Shown here: positions 18,676 through 25,024 of the stretch, piece after piece | Layout: the number at the start of each line of letters is the position of its first letter | How positions within the stretch are numbered: the stretch's first letter is position 1 | Assembly (NCBI GenBank): GCA_964556885.1 | Contig: CAZKYP010000008.1 | Coordinates: 1 to 33,037, forward strand | DNA length: 33,037 bases | Direction of reading: 5' to 3' | Origin: CAZKYP01 sp964556885 | GTDB taxonomy: Bacteria > Planctomycetota > Phycisphaerae > Sedimentisphaerales > Anaerobacaceae | Position numbers and translations under genes: made by a program | The notes under the pieces: model-generated | What the model was told of the DNA's origin: nothing | Seen by the model: the letters and a program-made list of their open reading frames with translations, nothing else | The model's database searches: none

Positions 18676-19389
18676 ATGATTCAGACAAAAGAAGTATTAA
18701 TTGATGTGCAGGACATGCACAAGGTCTTTGTGACCGAAGAAGTTGAGACCCATGCCCTTTCAAACATTCACCTTAGAATCTATAAAGGTGATTATATTGC
18801 AATCGCCGGCCCGTCCGGCTGCGGCAAATCCACGCTGCTGTCCATACTCGGCCTGCTGGATTCACCTTCCGAGGGCGACTACAATCTCAACAAAAATCCC
18901 GTTTCAGGTCTGTCCGCCTCGCAAAGGGCGCGCATCCGCAACCGGGAAGTCGGTTTTATCTTCCAGAGTTTTAATCTCATCGGTGACCTTACGGTCTACG
19001 AAAATGTGGAACTGCCGCTGACTTACCAGAAGATGCCCAAAGCCGAACGCAAAAAAAGAGTTCATGAAGCCCTTGAGAAGGTCTCCATGGCACACCGAAT
19101 GAAACACTACCCGTCCCAACTGTCCGGCGGCCAGCAGCAGCGCGTGGCAGTGGCACGCGCGATTGTTACCGAGCCGTCCATCCTGCTGGCGGACGAGCCG
19201 ACCGGCAATCTTGATTCGTCCAACGGCGATATCGTTATGGAAATGCTGGCACATCTGCACAAGCAGGGTTCCACCATCTGTATGGTCACACACGATTCCC
19301 GTTACGCCAACCATGCCCAGCGCACCGTGCACCTTTTCGACGGACGTATAGTAGAAGACATAGAAACAGCACAGGAAAAGCCTTCATAA
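18676..19389 (+). CDS. ABC transporter ATPase of the LolD/MacB (type VII) family
   Basis: A 237-aa cytoplasmic ATPase that would dimerise and power FtsX/MacB-type permeases. All motifs are intact: Walker A GPSGCGKST (45-53), Q-loop Q97, signature LSGGQ (149-153), Walker B ILLADEP (169-175) with catalytic E174, D-loop NLD, and switch histidine H206. Length and the pattern of an ATPase separate from its permeases fit LolD/FtsE-like subunits, not the fused MacB. It lies 41 nt after permease 6 with AGGAACA as ribosome site and no promoter of its own evident. It is the only ATPase in the array, so the six permeases either share it, use other ATPases elsewhere, or partly do other work. The gap after it carries a large inverted repeat. 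Confidence 0.93.
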   Translation: MIQTKEVLIDVQDMHKVFVTEEVETHALSNIHLRIYKGDYIAIAGPSGCGKSTLLSILGLLDSPSEGDYNLNKNPVSGLSASQRARIRNREVGFIFQSFNLIGDLTVYENVELPLTYQKMPKAERKKRVHEALEKVSMAHRMKHYPSQLSGGQQQRVAVARAIVTEPSILLADEPTGNLDSSNGDIVMEMLAHLHKQGSTICMVTHDSRYANHAQRTVHLFDGRIVEDIETAQEKPS

Positions 19390-19424
19390 CCACTATATAA
19401 ATGCCGGTACAACAAAATAATATC

Positions 19425-19490
19425 GAATAACGAATAGCGAACTTTTGTCCTGTTTCTTTTCAATACGTCAAATTTCGCTATTCGTTATTC
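19425..19490. repeat. 17-nt perfect inverted repeat after the permease/ATPase operon
   Basis: GAATAACGAATAGCGAA (19425-19441) and its exact reverse complement (19474-19490) are separated by 32 nt. Flanking AATAAT and ATTATT extend the pairing with a small bulge. The words match those found in the spacers between the permease genes. It could fold after the operon and limit 3' decay or transcription, or be a REP-like element. No T-tract follows directly, so it is not called a terminator. Confidence 0.75.
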
Positions 19491-19517
19491 ATTATTGACC
19501 AGCATGATTTTCCCCCC

Positions 19518-19546
19518 TTGAACCTCAAACACCTCTATAGTATAAT
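19518..19546 (+). promoter_or_regulatory. Near-consensus sigma-70 promoter for the beta-helix gene
   Basis: TTGAAC (19518-19523), a 17-nt spacer and a perfect TATAAT (19541-19546). The predicted start is near 19553, leaving about 77 nt of leader before the ATG at 19630. It gives the downstream gene its own transcription unit, separate from the permease operon. Confidence 0.75.
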
Positions 19547-19629
19547 CCCCCTGTATCGCTTTTGGTGCAGGATTCCCTGCATTGGAACACATTTATTCTT
19601 TATTAACCTTTAACTGGAAAGAGAATAAA

Positions 19630-21486
19630 ATGAAATCAGATCATACCGTTCAATCTACATCTACTTGTCAAAAACACCATCTATCCTACAGAAAAATAAA
19701 GATTTTATTCATCTTCTGTGCTTTTGTATGCGCTTTCTTTACGCCGCAGGTAACAGCACAACCATCGGGAGGCCCATATGGGCCAATATGGCAGACCTAC
19801 GATTTGCCCAAAGTGTCTGGTCAGATTTACTACGTTGCCCCGGATGGAAAGGCCGAAGAATCAGGAACAACGATGGACAAGCCAACAACTCTGGACTCTG
19901 CAATAGAGCGAGTTAAGACAGGTGATGCAATCATACTGCGGGGCGGCGTCTATAGAACCGGGGGTTTGATGCTGAATCAGGGAATCACCATGCAGCCCTA
20001 TAAAAACGAACATCCTGTTATTAAGGGAACCGATGTAGCTACAAAATGGGAGCATCCGAAAGATGGATTGTGGAAAACATCCTGGTCAAATTTGTTTCCC
20101 TCCCAACCTGCTGATTGGTACCGGCCTCGAAGGTCCACACCAGTATATCTTTTCAACAACGATATGGTTTTCTTCGACGGTAAGTTATTGAATCCAATCG
20201 GCGCAGTAGAGGATGTTGACGAAAGTTCGTATTTTATCGATTATGAAGCAAAAGAAGTCTACATCGGTATTGATCCGACCGACCGGCTTGTCGAAATCAC
20301 TGCATTCGACAGTGCCATTATACGGACAACCGGTGAATGTCATGGCAAGATTTCGGACGGCAAAGGCCCTGTAATTCGCGGAATCACCTTCACTCAGTAT
20401 GCCTTCCGCGCTTTCGAAATCGAAGGAAAAGATCCGGAAGGCATATCCCCAGAATCAGAACACGGCAAAGATGTTGTCGGTATGACCCTGGAGAATTGTG
20501 CAATTACATATTGTTCGCGGGTGGGCGGCTATTTCAGGGGAGACAATTTAACAATACGGCACTGCTATGTGAGTGATACCAGCACAGAAGGGATTTTCAT
20601 CCTCAGCTCATCCGACGTCCTGCTGGAAAAAAACATATTCAAGCGAAACAACATCGAGAATATCGAGGGATATTACCCCGCGGCGGTCAAGATTTTCAAC
20701 CAGTGTTACCGGGTTACCTGCCGCGACAACCTTGTTATGGACCAACCCAATTCGAACGGTATCTGGTACGATGTAGGCAATGTCGACGGGGTATTTGTAA
20801 ATAACTGGATTGATGGTACTGATAACGGCTTTTTCTTCGAAATCTCCAAAGGAGCAATCTGTGCCGGAAATGTTTTCGTCAACTGCCCTACCGGCATCAA
20901 AGTGCTAAACAGTTGCGACGTTCAGGTCTACCAGAACACCACAGTCAACAGTGGAGTAACTTTCGAGCGCACTTCCAGAAGCGCGGTCGGTGATCATTTT
21001 GGCTGGCATCCCAGCACCGGCCCGGATGTCGAAGAGCGGGATGGACACGTCTTCGTCAATAATCTGTTGGTGGCTAACGATCAGTTACGCAGGCCGCTTT
21101 TGCAGTTCCGCCAGCCTTCAAACATGTACGACCGTCTAAAAGAGCCGCAGGTCAAACAACTCGACTATAATGTGTATGTGCGGCTGGGTAATTCAGACTC
21201 AAATCCATTGATTTCCTGGAGCCCAATAGAGGAAGACAACCATATGATTAATCTGGACTCTCCGGCGGCCCTGAATAAGATGCAACCGGTATTTGAGGCA
21301 AACAGCAAGGTTTTTGACAATTATGACGGGCCGTTATTCAGGAGTTTCGAATTGGATAATTACGAATTGATAAAATCATTCCCGGGTTCCAAATTGGCGT
21401 CCCCCCTGCCGGCTGAAATAAGAAAGCTCCTCGGCATAGTTTATCAGGATTCCCGTTTCCCCGGCGCTTTTCCTCTATGCCAATAA
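19630..21486 (+). CDS. Secreted right-handed parallel beta-helix protein
   Basis: 618 aa from the ATG at 19630. An in-frame TTG at 19582 would add 16 residues but has no ribosome site, whereas GGAAAGAG precedes the ATG. A long charged N region then a hydrophobic stretch (about 23-40) and VTA-QP form a signal peptide. The mature protein opens with a DUF1565-like segment (YYVAPDGK, GDAIILRGGVYRTGG) followed by repeated beta-helix rungs (GMTLENCAITYCSRV, LTIRHCYVSDTSTEG, VLLEKNIFKRNNIENIEG) to about residue 460. The fold is common in polysaccharide lyases and in carbohydrate-binding or epimerase proteins. No lyase catalytic set could be assigned, so enzyme activity is not claimed. It is probably an extracytoplasmic polysaccharide-acting protein, in keeping with the GH127 gene on the other side of the permease array. 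Confidence 0.8.
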   Translation: MKSDHTVQSTSTCQKHHLSYRKIKILFIFCAFVCAFFTPQVTAQPSGGPYGPIWQTYDLPKVSGQIYYVAPDGKAEESGTTMDKPTTLDSAIERVKTGDAIILRGGVYRTGGLMLNQGITMQPYKNEHPVIKGTDVATKWEHPKDGLWKTSWSNLFPSQPADWYRPRRSTPVYLFNNDMVFFDGKLLNPIGAVEDVDESSYFIDYEAKEVYIGIDPTDRLVEITAFDSAIIRTTGECHGKISDGKGPVIRGITFTQYAFRAFEIEGKDPEGISPESEHGKDVVGMTLENCAITYCSRVGGYFRGDNLTIRHCYVSDTSTEGIFILSSSDVLLEKNIFKRNNIENIEGYYPAAVKIFNQCYRVTCRDNLVMDQPNSNGIWYDVGNVDGVFVNNWIDGTDNGFFFEISKGAICAGNVFVNCPTGIKVLNSCDVQVYQNTTVNSGVTFERTSRSAVGDHFGWHPSTGPDVEERDGHVFVNNLLVANDQLRRPLLQFRQPSNMYDRLKEPQVKQLDYNVYVRLGNSDSNPLISWSPIEEDNHMINLDSPAALNKMQPVFEANSKVFDNYDGPLFRSFELDNYELIKSFPGSKLASPLPAEIRKLLGIVYQDSRFPGAFPLCQ

Positions 21487-21662
21487 ACCCGATTTTTAAT
21501 GCTGATAATGAAGTTTCCTCCAAAATAAACGACGAAGAAATTACTTACGGAAATCGGGAAAAAACAGATATTCTTTTATTTTATGAACTTTATCCAAGAA
21601 CTCAATTTTACGGATATCGTATTCAATTTCAGCTATATATGAAAAACTAAGGAGTACTCACC

Positions 21663-21866
21663 ATGGCTGAAATAAAGGTAAAAGAAAAAGTAATTTGCAC
21701 TTTGGAAGATCATAATGAGCATCTGTGCTATATGATATCCCAGGGTTTTAATATAACGGACGTCGAAGAATTTCGAGCTTTAACCGAAAACGCAGAATTC
21801 CGCTGTAACCACTGCCACCGAACTGCGAAAAATCCCGGAAATCTTTGTGTTCCGAAACATTTATAA
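21663..21866 (+). CDS. Small conserved-looking protein with a C-terminal zinc-knuckle-like Cys/His motif
   Basis: 67 aa with AAGGAG well placed before the ATG. The N-terminal half (MAEIKVKEKVICTLEDHNEH) looks like a short alpha/beta segment. The C-terminal part has CNHCHRTAKNPGNLC, that is C-x2-C-x11-C with nearby His residues, which could bind zinc or another metal. I do not recognise a named family. It is convergent with the UvrC-like gene, leaving only 28 nt between the stops, so the two 3' ends may overlap as transcripts. The 176-nt upstream gap has an AT-rich TATATAT at about 21636 but no convincing -35. CCCGATTT/AAATCGGG at 21488-21495 and 21551-21558 form a widely spaced inverted repeat of unclear meaning. 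Confidence 0.75.
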   Translation: MAEIKVKEKVICTLEDHNEHLCYMISQGFNITDVEEFRALTENAEFRCNHCHRTAKNPGNLCVPKHL

Positions 21867-21894
21867 AGTCCTAAAGAAACGGAATTAACATTTG

Positions 21895-23289
21895 TTATTC
21901 GTTCAGCATCTTTTTGCCGCGCAGGATATGGTGATAATGCTGGGCAAAACGATGGGCCTCATCACGGACATATTGCAGCAGTTTCCTCACCGGTGAATTA
22001 GACGGCAGCTTCAACGGCTTATTATCCCCCTGTAGGTAAATATCCTCATGGCTCTTTGCAATGGATGCGATTTTAATGTCGGGCGCTTCCATTTCCTCGA
22101 ATGCCTTTTCGGCGGCCCTTAGATGTCCGAGTCCTCCATCTATCAGAACCAGGTCCGGCCAAAGCTCCTCGCCCCGCATTGCATACTTATACCTGCGTTT
22201 GACCACCTCGGCAATCATTGCATAGTCATCTATGCCTTTTACCGTTTTGATTTTAAATTTTCGGTAGCCGCTTTTGAAAGGTTTTCCGTCGATAAATTTG
22301 ACCAGCGAGCCGACGGCTTCCGCCCCGGCGATATTAGCAATGTCGATTCCTTCGATAATCCTGACTGGTTCCTGCATTTTCAATATCGTTTTGATCTGTA
22401 TTAACGCCTCAGTCGGGTCGGCTGCGAAGACTTCCGGCTGAACATTCTCGTCGGGCGTTCCCCTGTTATCGAGCCGCTCTATGAGTCGTATCCGGTCGCG
22501 GAACATAGCCGCTTTTTCATATTCCAAGGCGCCGGCTGCCTCGGTCATTTGTTTCTTGAACTGACGCAGAATTGTGGAACGTTTCGACCTGAGAAATTTA
22601 ACAAGGTCGCCGATTGTCTTTTTGTATTCTGCCTTCCCGATCCTGGCCGCACACGGGCCGGAACACTGCTTAATACTGAAAAGCAGGCAAGGCCGGAAGA
22701 ACCTTCGCTTCGGATCATCTTGTTTGATATCAAGCTTGCAGGTGCGGAACCGGAATATCTTCTGCAGGACCACTAACACGGCCCGCAGGTCTTTCGCACC
22801 GGTAAAAGGTCCGAATAATCTGCTGCCCCTCGCATCAGGCTTCCTCGTAATATACACCCCCGGAAAATCATCTTTGGTAGTAATCTCCAAATACGGGAAC
22901 GTCTTATCGTCCACAAGGTCGGTATTATACTGCGGGCGGATGTCTTTTATCAGGCGGGCCTCTTTGAGCAGTGCATCGATATCGTTCGAGGTTTCAAGAA
23001 AATCGACGTTTTCAACCTTATTAATCATCTCGACAATCTTAGGCCCTCGCGAAGCAAACAGGTCGCCGCCCGGTTGAAAATAACTGCCAACTCGCGAACG
23101 CAGGTTTTTGGCTTTTCCGATATAAAGGATTTTATCGCCTGGACCTTTCATAAAATACAGGCCAGGCCCGGTTGGAAATTCCCTAACCTTCACCCGAATC
23201 TGCTCTAATTTTGTTTCCTTTTCACCCATATACAGAGATATTTTAATATCTTTATAATTCCAGTGAAAGCTGGAATTTAGAATTTCCAT
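21895..23289 (-). CDS. UvrC-like excinuclease subunit lacking the C-terminal HhH region
   Basis: 464 aa, against about 600 for typical UvrC, which with UvrA and UvrB makes the dual incision in nucleotide excision repair. A GIY-YIG nuclease domain is at about 40-120 (GPGLYF, LYIGKAKNLRSRV, E110). Four cysteines C184, C201, C209, C213 match the cluster known in UvrC to bind [4Fe-4S]. A UVR motif that contacts UvrB is at about 245-275. The RNase H-like endonuclease domain has D316 (EGIDIAN), D384 (VLIDGG) and H446 (RDEAHRF). The protein stops at residue 464, soon after H446, with no helix-hairpin-helix pair. The stop is clean and the next gene begins 28 nt later, so the loss looks natural. The true start may be M21 (23229), since the first 20 residues are atypical; GAAGG upstream of M1 weakly supports M1. 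Confidence 0.88.
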   Translation of the reverse strand: MEILNSSFHWNYKDIKISLYMGEKETKLEQIRVKVREFPTGPGLYFMKGPGDKILYIGKAKNLRSRVGSYFQPGGDLFASRGPKIVEMINKVENVDFLETSNDIDALLKEARLIKDIRPQYNTDLVDDKTFPYLEITTKDDFPGVYITRKPDARGSRLFGPFTGAKDLRAVLVVLQKIFRFRTCKLDIKQDDPKRRFFRPCLLFSIKQCSGPCAARIGKAEYKKTIGDLVKFLRSKRSTILRQFKKQMTEAAGALEYEKAAMFRDRIRLIERLDNRGTPDENVQPEVFAADPTEALIQIKTILKMQEPVRIIEGIDIANIAGAEAVGSLVKFIDGKPFKSGYRKFKIKTVKGIDDYAMIAEVVKRRYKYAMRGEELWPDLVLIDGGLGHLRAAEKAFEEMEAPDIKIASIAKSHEDIYLQGDNKPLKLPSNSPVRKLLQYVRDEAHRFAQHYHHILRGKKMLNE

Positions 23290-23444
23290 ACTTAAGCGGC
23301 CTTCATTTCAATCCGAAATAACAACTGTACAAAATCCGTATTGTTATGACGAGATAGAATCTCAACATCCGACACGCACCACTTCGCCAAAATGAAAAGT
23401 TTATAAAATAAAACTCCCCTATTTTTCAGTTATGAGATAAGGCA

Positions 23445-23519
23445 ATGGAGCTTAAAAAATGTCAAGATTGTGATAACATGGTTTGTAAACCGAGAAATAT
23501 CCAAATTGATTTACTCTGA
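23445..23519 (+). CDS. Tiny Cys-rich ORF (24 aa), possibly the frameshifted start of a longer gene
   Basis: ATG at 23445 gives 24 aa starting MELKKCQDCDNMVCKPRN, with C-x2-C-x4-C. The frame ends at TGA 23517-23519. In another frame the sequence stays open from about 23507 into the N gap and includes another Cys pair (DQCICKN). Joined, the two would make one Cys-rich, probably metal-binding, N-terminal region, so a frameshift (real or an assembly error near the gap) is possible. AAGG is only 2 nt before the ATG, which is too close for a good ribosome site. Confidence 0.3.
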   Translation: MELKKCQDCDNMVCKPRNIQIDLL

Positions 23520-23633
23520 ACGGTATCAAAAAGTTGAAAAAAGCTGATTTTGATGATGAGAATGTTGACCAATGCATATGTAAGAATATTCAATATAGTC
23601 CGAAATTGGCAAGAATTATGAGGGAATATAATC

Positions 23634-23713
23634 ATGAAACAAGAAAAAAAGAAATTTATTGCTGTAATAGGGAATTGTACTGCAGGAAAATCTACGATTA
23701 TTATAAGTCTCAC
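23634..23713 (+). CDS. P-loop NTPase, N-terminal fragment cut by assembly gap
   Basis: The ATG at 23634 is preceded by GAGGGA with about 8 nt spacing. The readable 26 residues begin MKQEKKKFIAVIGN and contain GNCTAGKST, an intact Walker A motif directly after a hydrophobic strand. This places the nucleotide-binding loop at the very N terminus, as in small GTPase- or kinase-like P-loop proteins. The gene then enters the run of 100 N. The fragment at 23814-24083 is probably its 3' part. The family cannot be named without the missing segment. Confidence 0.6.
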
Positions 23714-23813
23714 NNNNNNNNNNNNNNNNNNNNNNNNNNNNNNNNNNNNNNNNNNNNNNNNNNNNNNNNNNNNNNNNNNNNNNNNNNNNNNNNNNNNNNN
23801 NNNNNNNNNNNNN
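23714..23813. other. Assembly gap (100 N)
   Basis: Exactly 100 unknown bases, a conventional scaffold-gap length, so the true size is unknown. It interrupts the P-loop gene. Any reading-frame agreement across it is meaningless. Confidence 0.99.
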
Positions 23814-24083
23814 CTTGTTATGGCAATACAACCTACCCGGCCAAGGAGGAATCCTTCATTGGAAAATATTATTCAGGAGGTTCAAAATAGAAACGCTTTT
23901 GAGTCGTATTTATTTGTTCTTGAACCAGGCCGAAATGATCCTCCTGAAGCGCAAGGCATTTTAGCTGAAGTCAATCAGCGTTTGATCAATGCAGGAATAG
24001 GTTTAGTCGCACAAGGATTGGACGGCAGGAGATTTGCATTTTTGAATGCACGAGACATAAATCAAGCGTCTCAACTGTTCTAA
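23814..24083 (+). CDS. 3' fragment of a gene broken by the gap, probably the P-loop protein
   Basis: An open frame leaves the gap and gives about 89 residues ending DINQASQLF. It starts with a hydrophobic strand (LVMAIQPTRPRR), then a helix (LENIIQEVQNR), a second strand (SYLFVLEPG), another helix (GILAEVNQRLINAG) and a final strand with RRFAFLN. This alternating strand/helix order is what the back half of a P-loop alpha/beta domain would look like, and orientation and position fit the fragment at 23634. That it is one gene is inference. No catalytic motif is visible in this part. Confidence 0.5.
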   Translation, partial: LVMAIQPTRPRRNPSLENIIQEVQNRNAFESYLFVLEPGRNDPPEAQGILAEVNQRLINAGIGLVAQGLDGRRFAFLNARDINQASQLF

Positions 24084-24109
24084 CAAGTATTATTTTAATT
24101 GTAAAACGC

Positions 24110-24190
24110 ATTTTACGCGGGCAAGCCTGTTCCGAGCAGGGACAAGGTAGTAAACGCGAGATACAAGGGCGGGACGCCCTTGCCACGACA
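24110..24190. repeat. REP-like palindromic element
   Basis: The core CAAGGGCG-GGA-CGCCCTTG (24164-24182) is a perfect 8-bp stem with a 3-nt loop. It is flanked by a second GC-rich part (GGGCAAGCCTG..GCAGGGACAAGG) unlike its AT-rich surroundings. The reverse strand reads ARASRPC, a peptide string often seen in spurious ORFs over dispersed intergenic palindromes. It sits between the P-loop fragment and the nucleotidyltransferase gene. A dispersed REP/MITE-like repeat is the best reading. Confidence 0.6.
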
Positions 24191-24238
24191 AAACCTGAAA
24201 AAGACTTTACCTGTAGACTTTCTCTATAGATCATCCAA

Positions 24239-24267
24239 TTGACTTTGTTAGCTGAGTGTACTATATT
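24239..24267 (+). promoter_or_regulatory. Sigma-70-type promoter for the MNT/HEPN pair
   Basis: TTGACT (24239-24244), 17-nt spacer, TATATT (24262-24267). It lies about 48 nt upstream of the nucleotidyltransferase ATG. An AAAGGAG at 24271-24277 is too close to the promoter to serve the ATG at 24315 and may be incidental. Confidence 0.6.
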
Positions 24268-24314
24268 TACAAAGGAGTAAAGATATTGTTCAGGGTATAA
24301 TTAAGGCAATCGTT

Positions 24315-24620
24315 ATGAAATTTAACAATATCGATTTCCCAGAGGACAGAATCGCGGATTTCTGCCGGCGGTGGAAAGTGGTAGAGCTGGCCTTGTTCGG
24401 CTCAGTCCTGCGGGATGATTTCGGCCCCGACAGCGATATAGATATTCTTGTAACTTTTACCCCTGACTGCGGCTGGAGCTTATTCGACCTGGCCCGAATG
24501 CAGGAGGAGCTAAAAGATATTTTTCAACGTGAAATCGATCTGGTAGAAAAAGCAGGATTAATAAATCCCTTCCGGAGACATGAAATACTCAACCATATGG
24601 AGGTTGTCTATGCTGCCTGA
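24315..24620 (+). CDS. mntA: MntA-like minimal nucleotidyltransferase (antitoxin)
   Basis: 101 aa. GS-x10-DxD is exact: G29-S30, then D41 and D43 (SDIDIL), with a third acidic residue D78 (REIDLV). These are the metal- and nucleotide-binding residues of the minimal nucleotidyltransferase fold. In characterised MntA/HepT pairs this enzyme adds AMP to a tyrosine of the HEPN partner and neutralises it. The neighbouring gene is that partner, and its start overlaps this stop by 11 nt, a typical coupled arrangement. Ribosome site AAGG is about 8 nt upstream of the ATG. It has its own promoter and lies in AT-rich accessory DNA. Confidence 0.88.
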   Translation: MKFNNIDFPEDRIADFCRRWKVVELALFGSVLRDDFGPDSDIDILVTFTPDCGWSLFDLARMQEELKDIFQREIDLVEKAGLINPFRRHEILNHMEVVYAA

Positions 24621-24960
24621 AAAAAAGGATGCAGCCCTATTGTGGGATATGTTAAAGGCCGCTACAGAAATTGTCCAATTTGTCGAGGGGGTAAAATATG
24701 CGGAGTTTCAGTCCAATAAAATCCTGCGATATGCGATTGAAAGACAAATACTCGTTATCGGCGAAGCTGCAAAAAGGGTCTCAGCAGCATTTAAGGATTC
24801 ATATCCTCAAATACCATGGACGGCAATTATTGGACAACGTAATATACTCGCCCATGAATATGGTGAGATACTTGTTGAGCGTATCTGGCGTGTTTCGACC
24901 GTTTTTGTACCCGAACTTATCAAGTCGCTGACACCTCTTGTCCCCAAACCCCCTGAATAA
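24610..24960 (+). CDS. hepT: HepT-like HEPN ribonuclease (toxin)
   Basis: 116 aa from the ATG at 24610, which overlaps the end of the nucleotidyltransferase; an in-frame ATG at 24580 would give an atypical extra N terminus. R77-N-I-L-A-H82-E-Y84 is the RX4HXY motif. R and H form the HEPN RNase site and the tyrosine is the residue AMPylated in the known HepT/MntA system. The rest is all helical, with DUF86-like features (ILRYAIERQILVIGEAAKRV). It probably cleaves RNA when not neutralised. All key residues are present, so the pair looks functional. Confidence 0.88.
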   Translation: MLPEKKDAALLWDMLKAATEIVQFVEGVKYAEFQSNKILRYAIERQILVIGEAAKRVSAAFKDSYPQIPWTAIIGQRNILAHEYGEILVERIWRVSTVFVPELIKSLTPLVPKPPE

Positions 24961-24976
24961 CCTTTCTTATGCAGTT

Positions 24977-25004
24977 TCTGCACTCTTTATTTGTTTAGTG
25001 CAGA
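24977..25004. repeat. 8-bp inverted repeat between hepT and the SGNH gene
   Basis: TCTGCACT (24977-24984) and AGTGCAGA (24997-25004) flank a T-rich 12-nt loop. There is no T-tract after it, so it is more likely an operator-like site or weak hairpin than a terminator. Confidence 0.45.
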
Positions 25005-25024
25005 TATTGTAGAGCTCATTGCAA

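Noticed and set aside
23986..24234. Minus-strand open frame with ARASRPC string
   Set aside because: It lies over the GC-rich palindrome and the end of the P-loop fragment. The string is typical of spurious frames across REP-like repeats.
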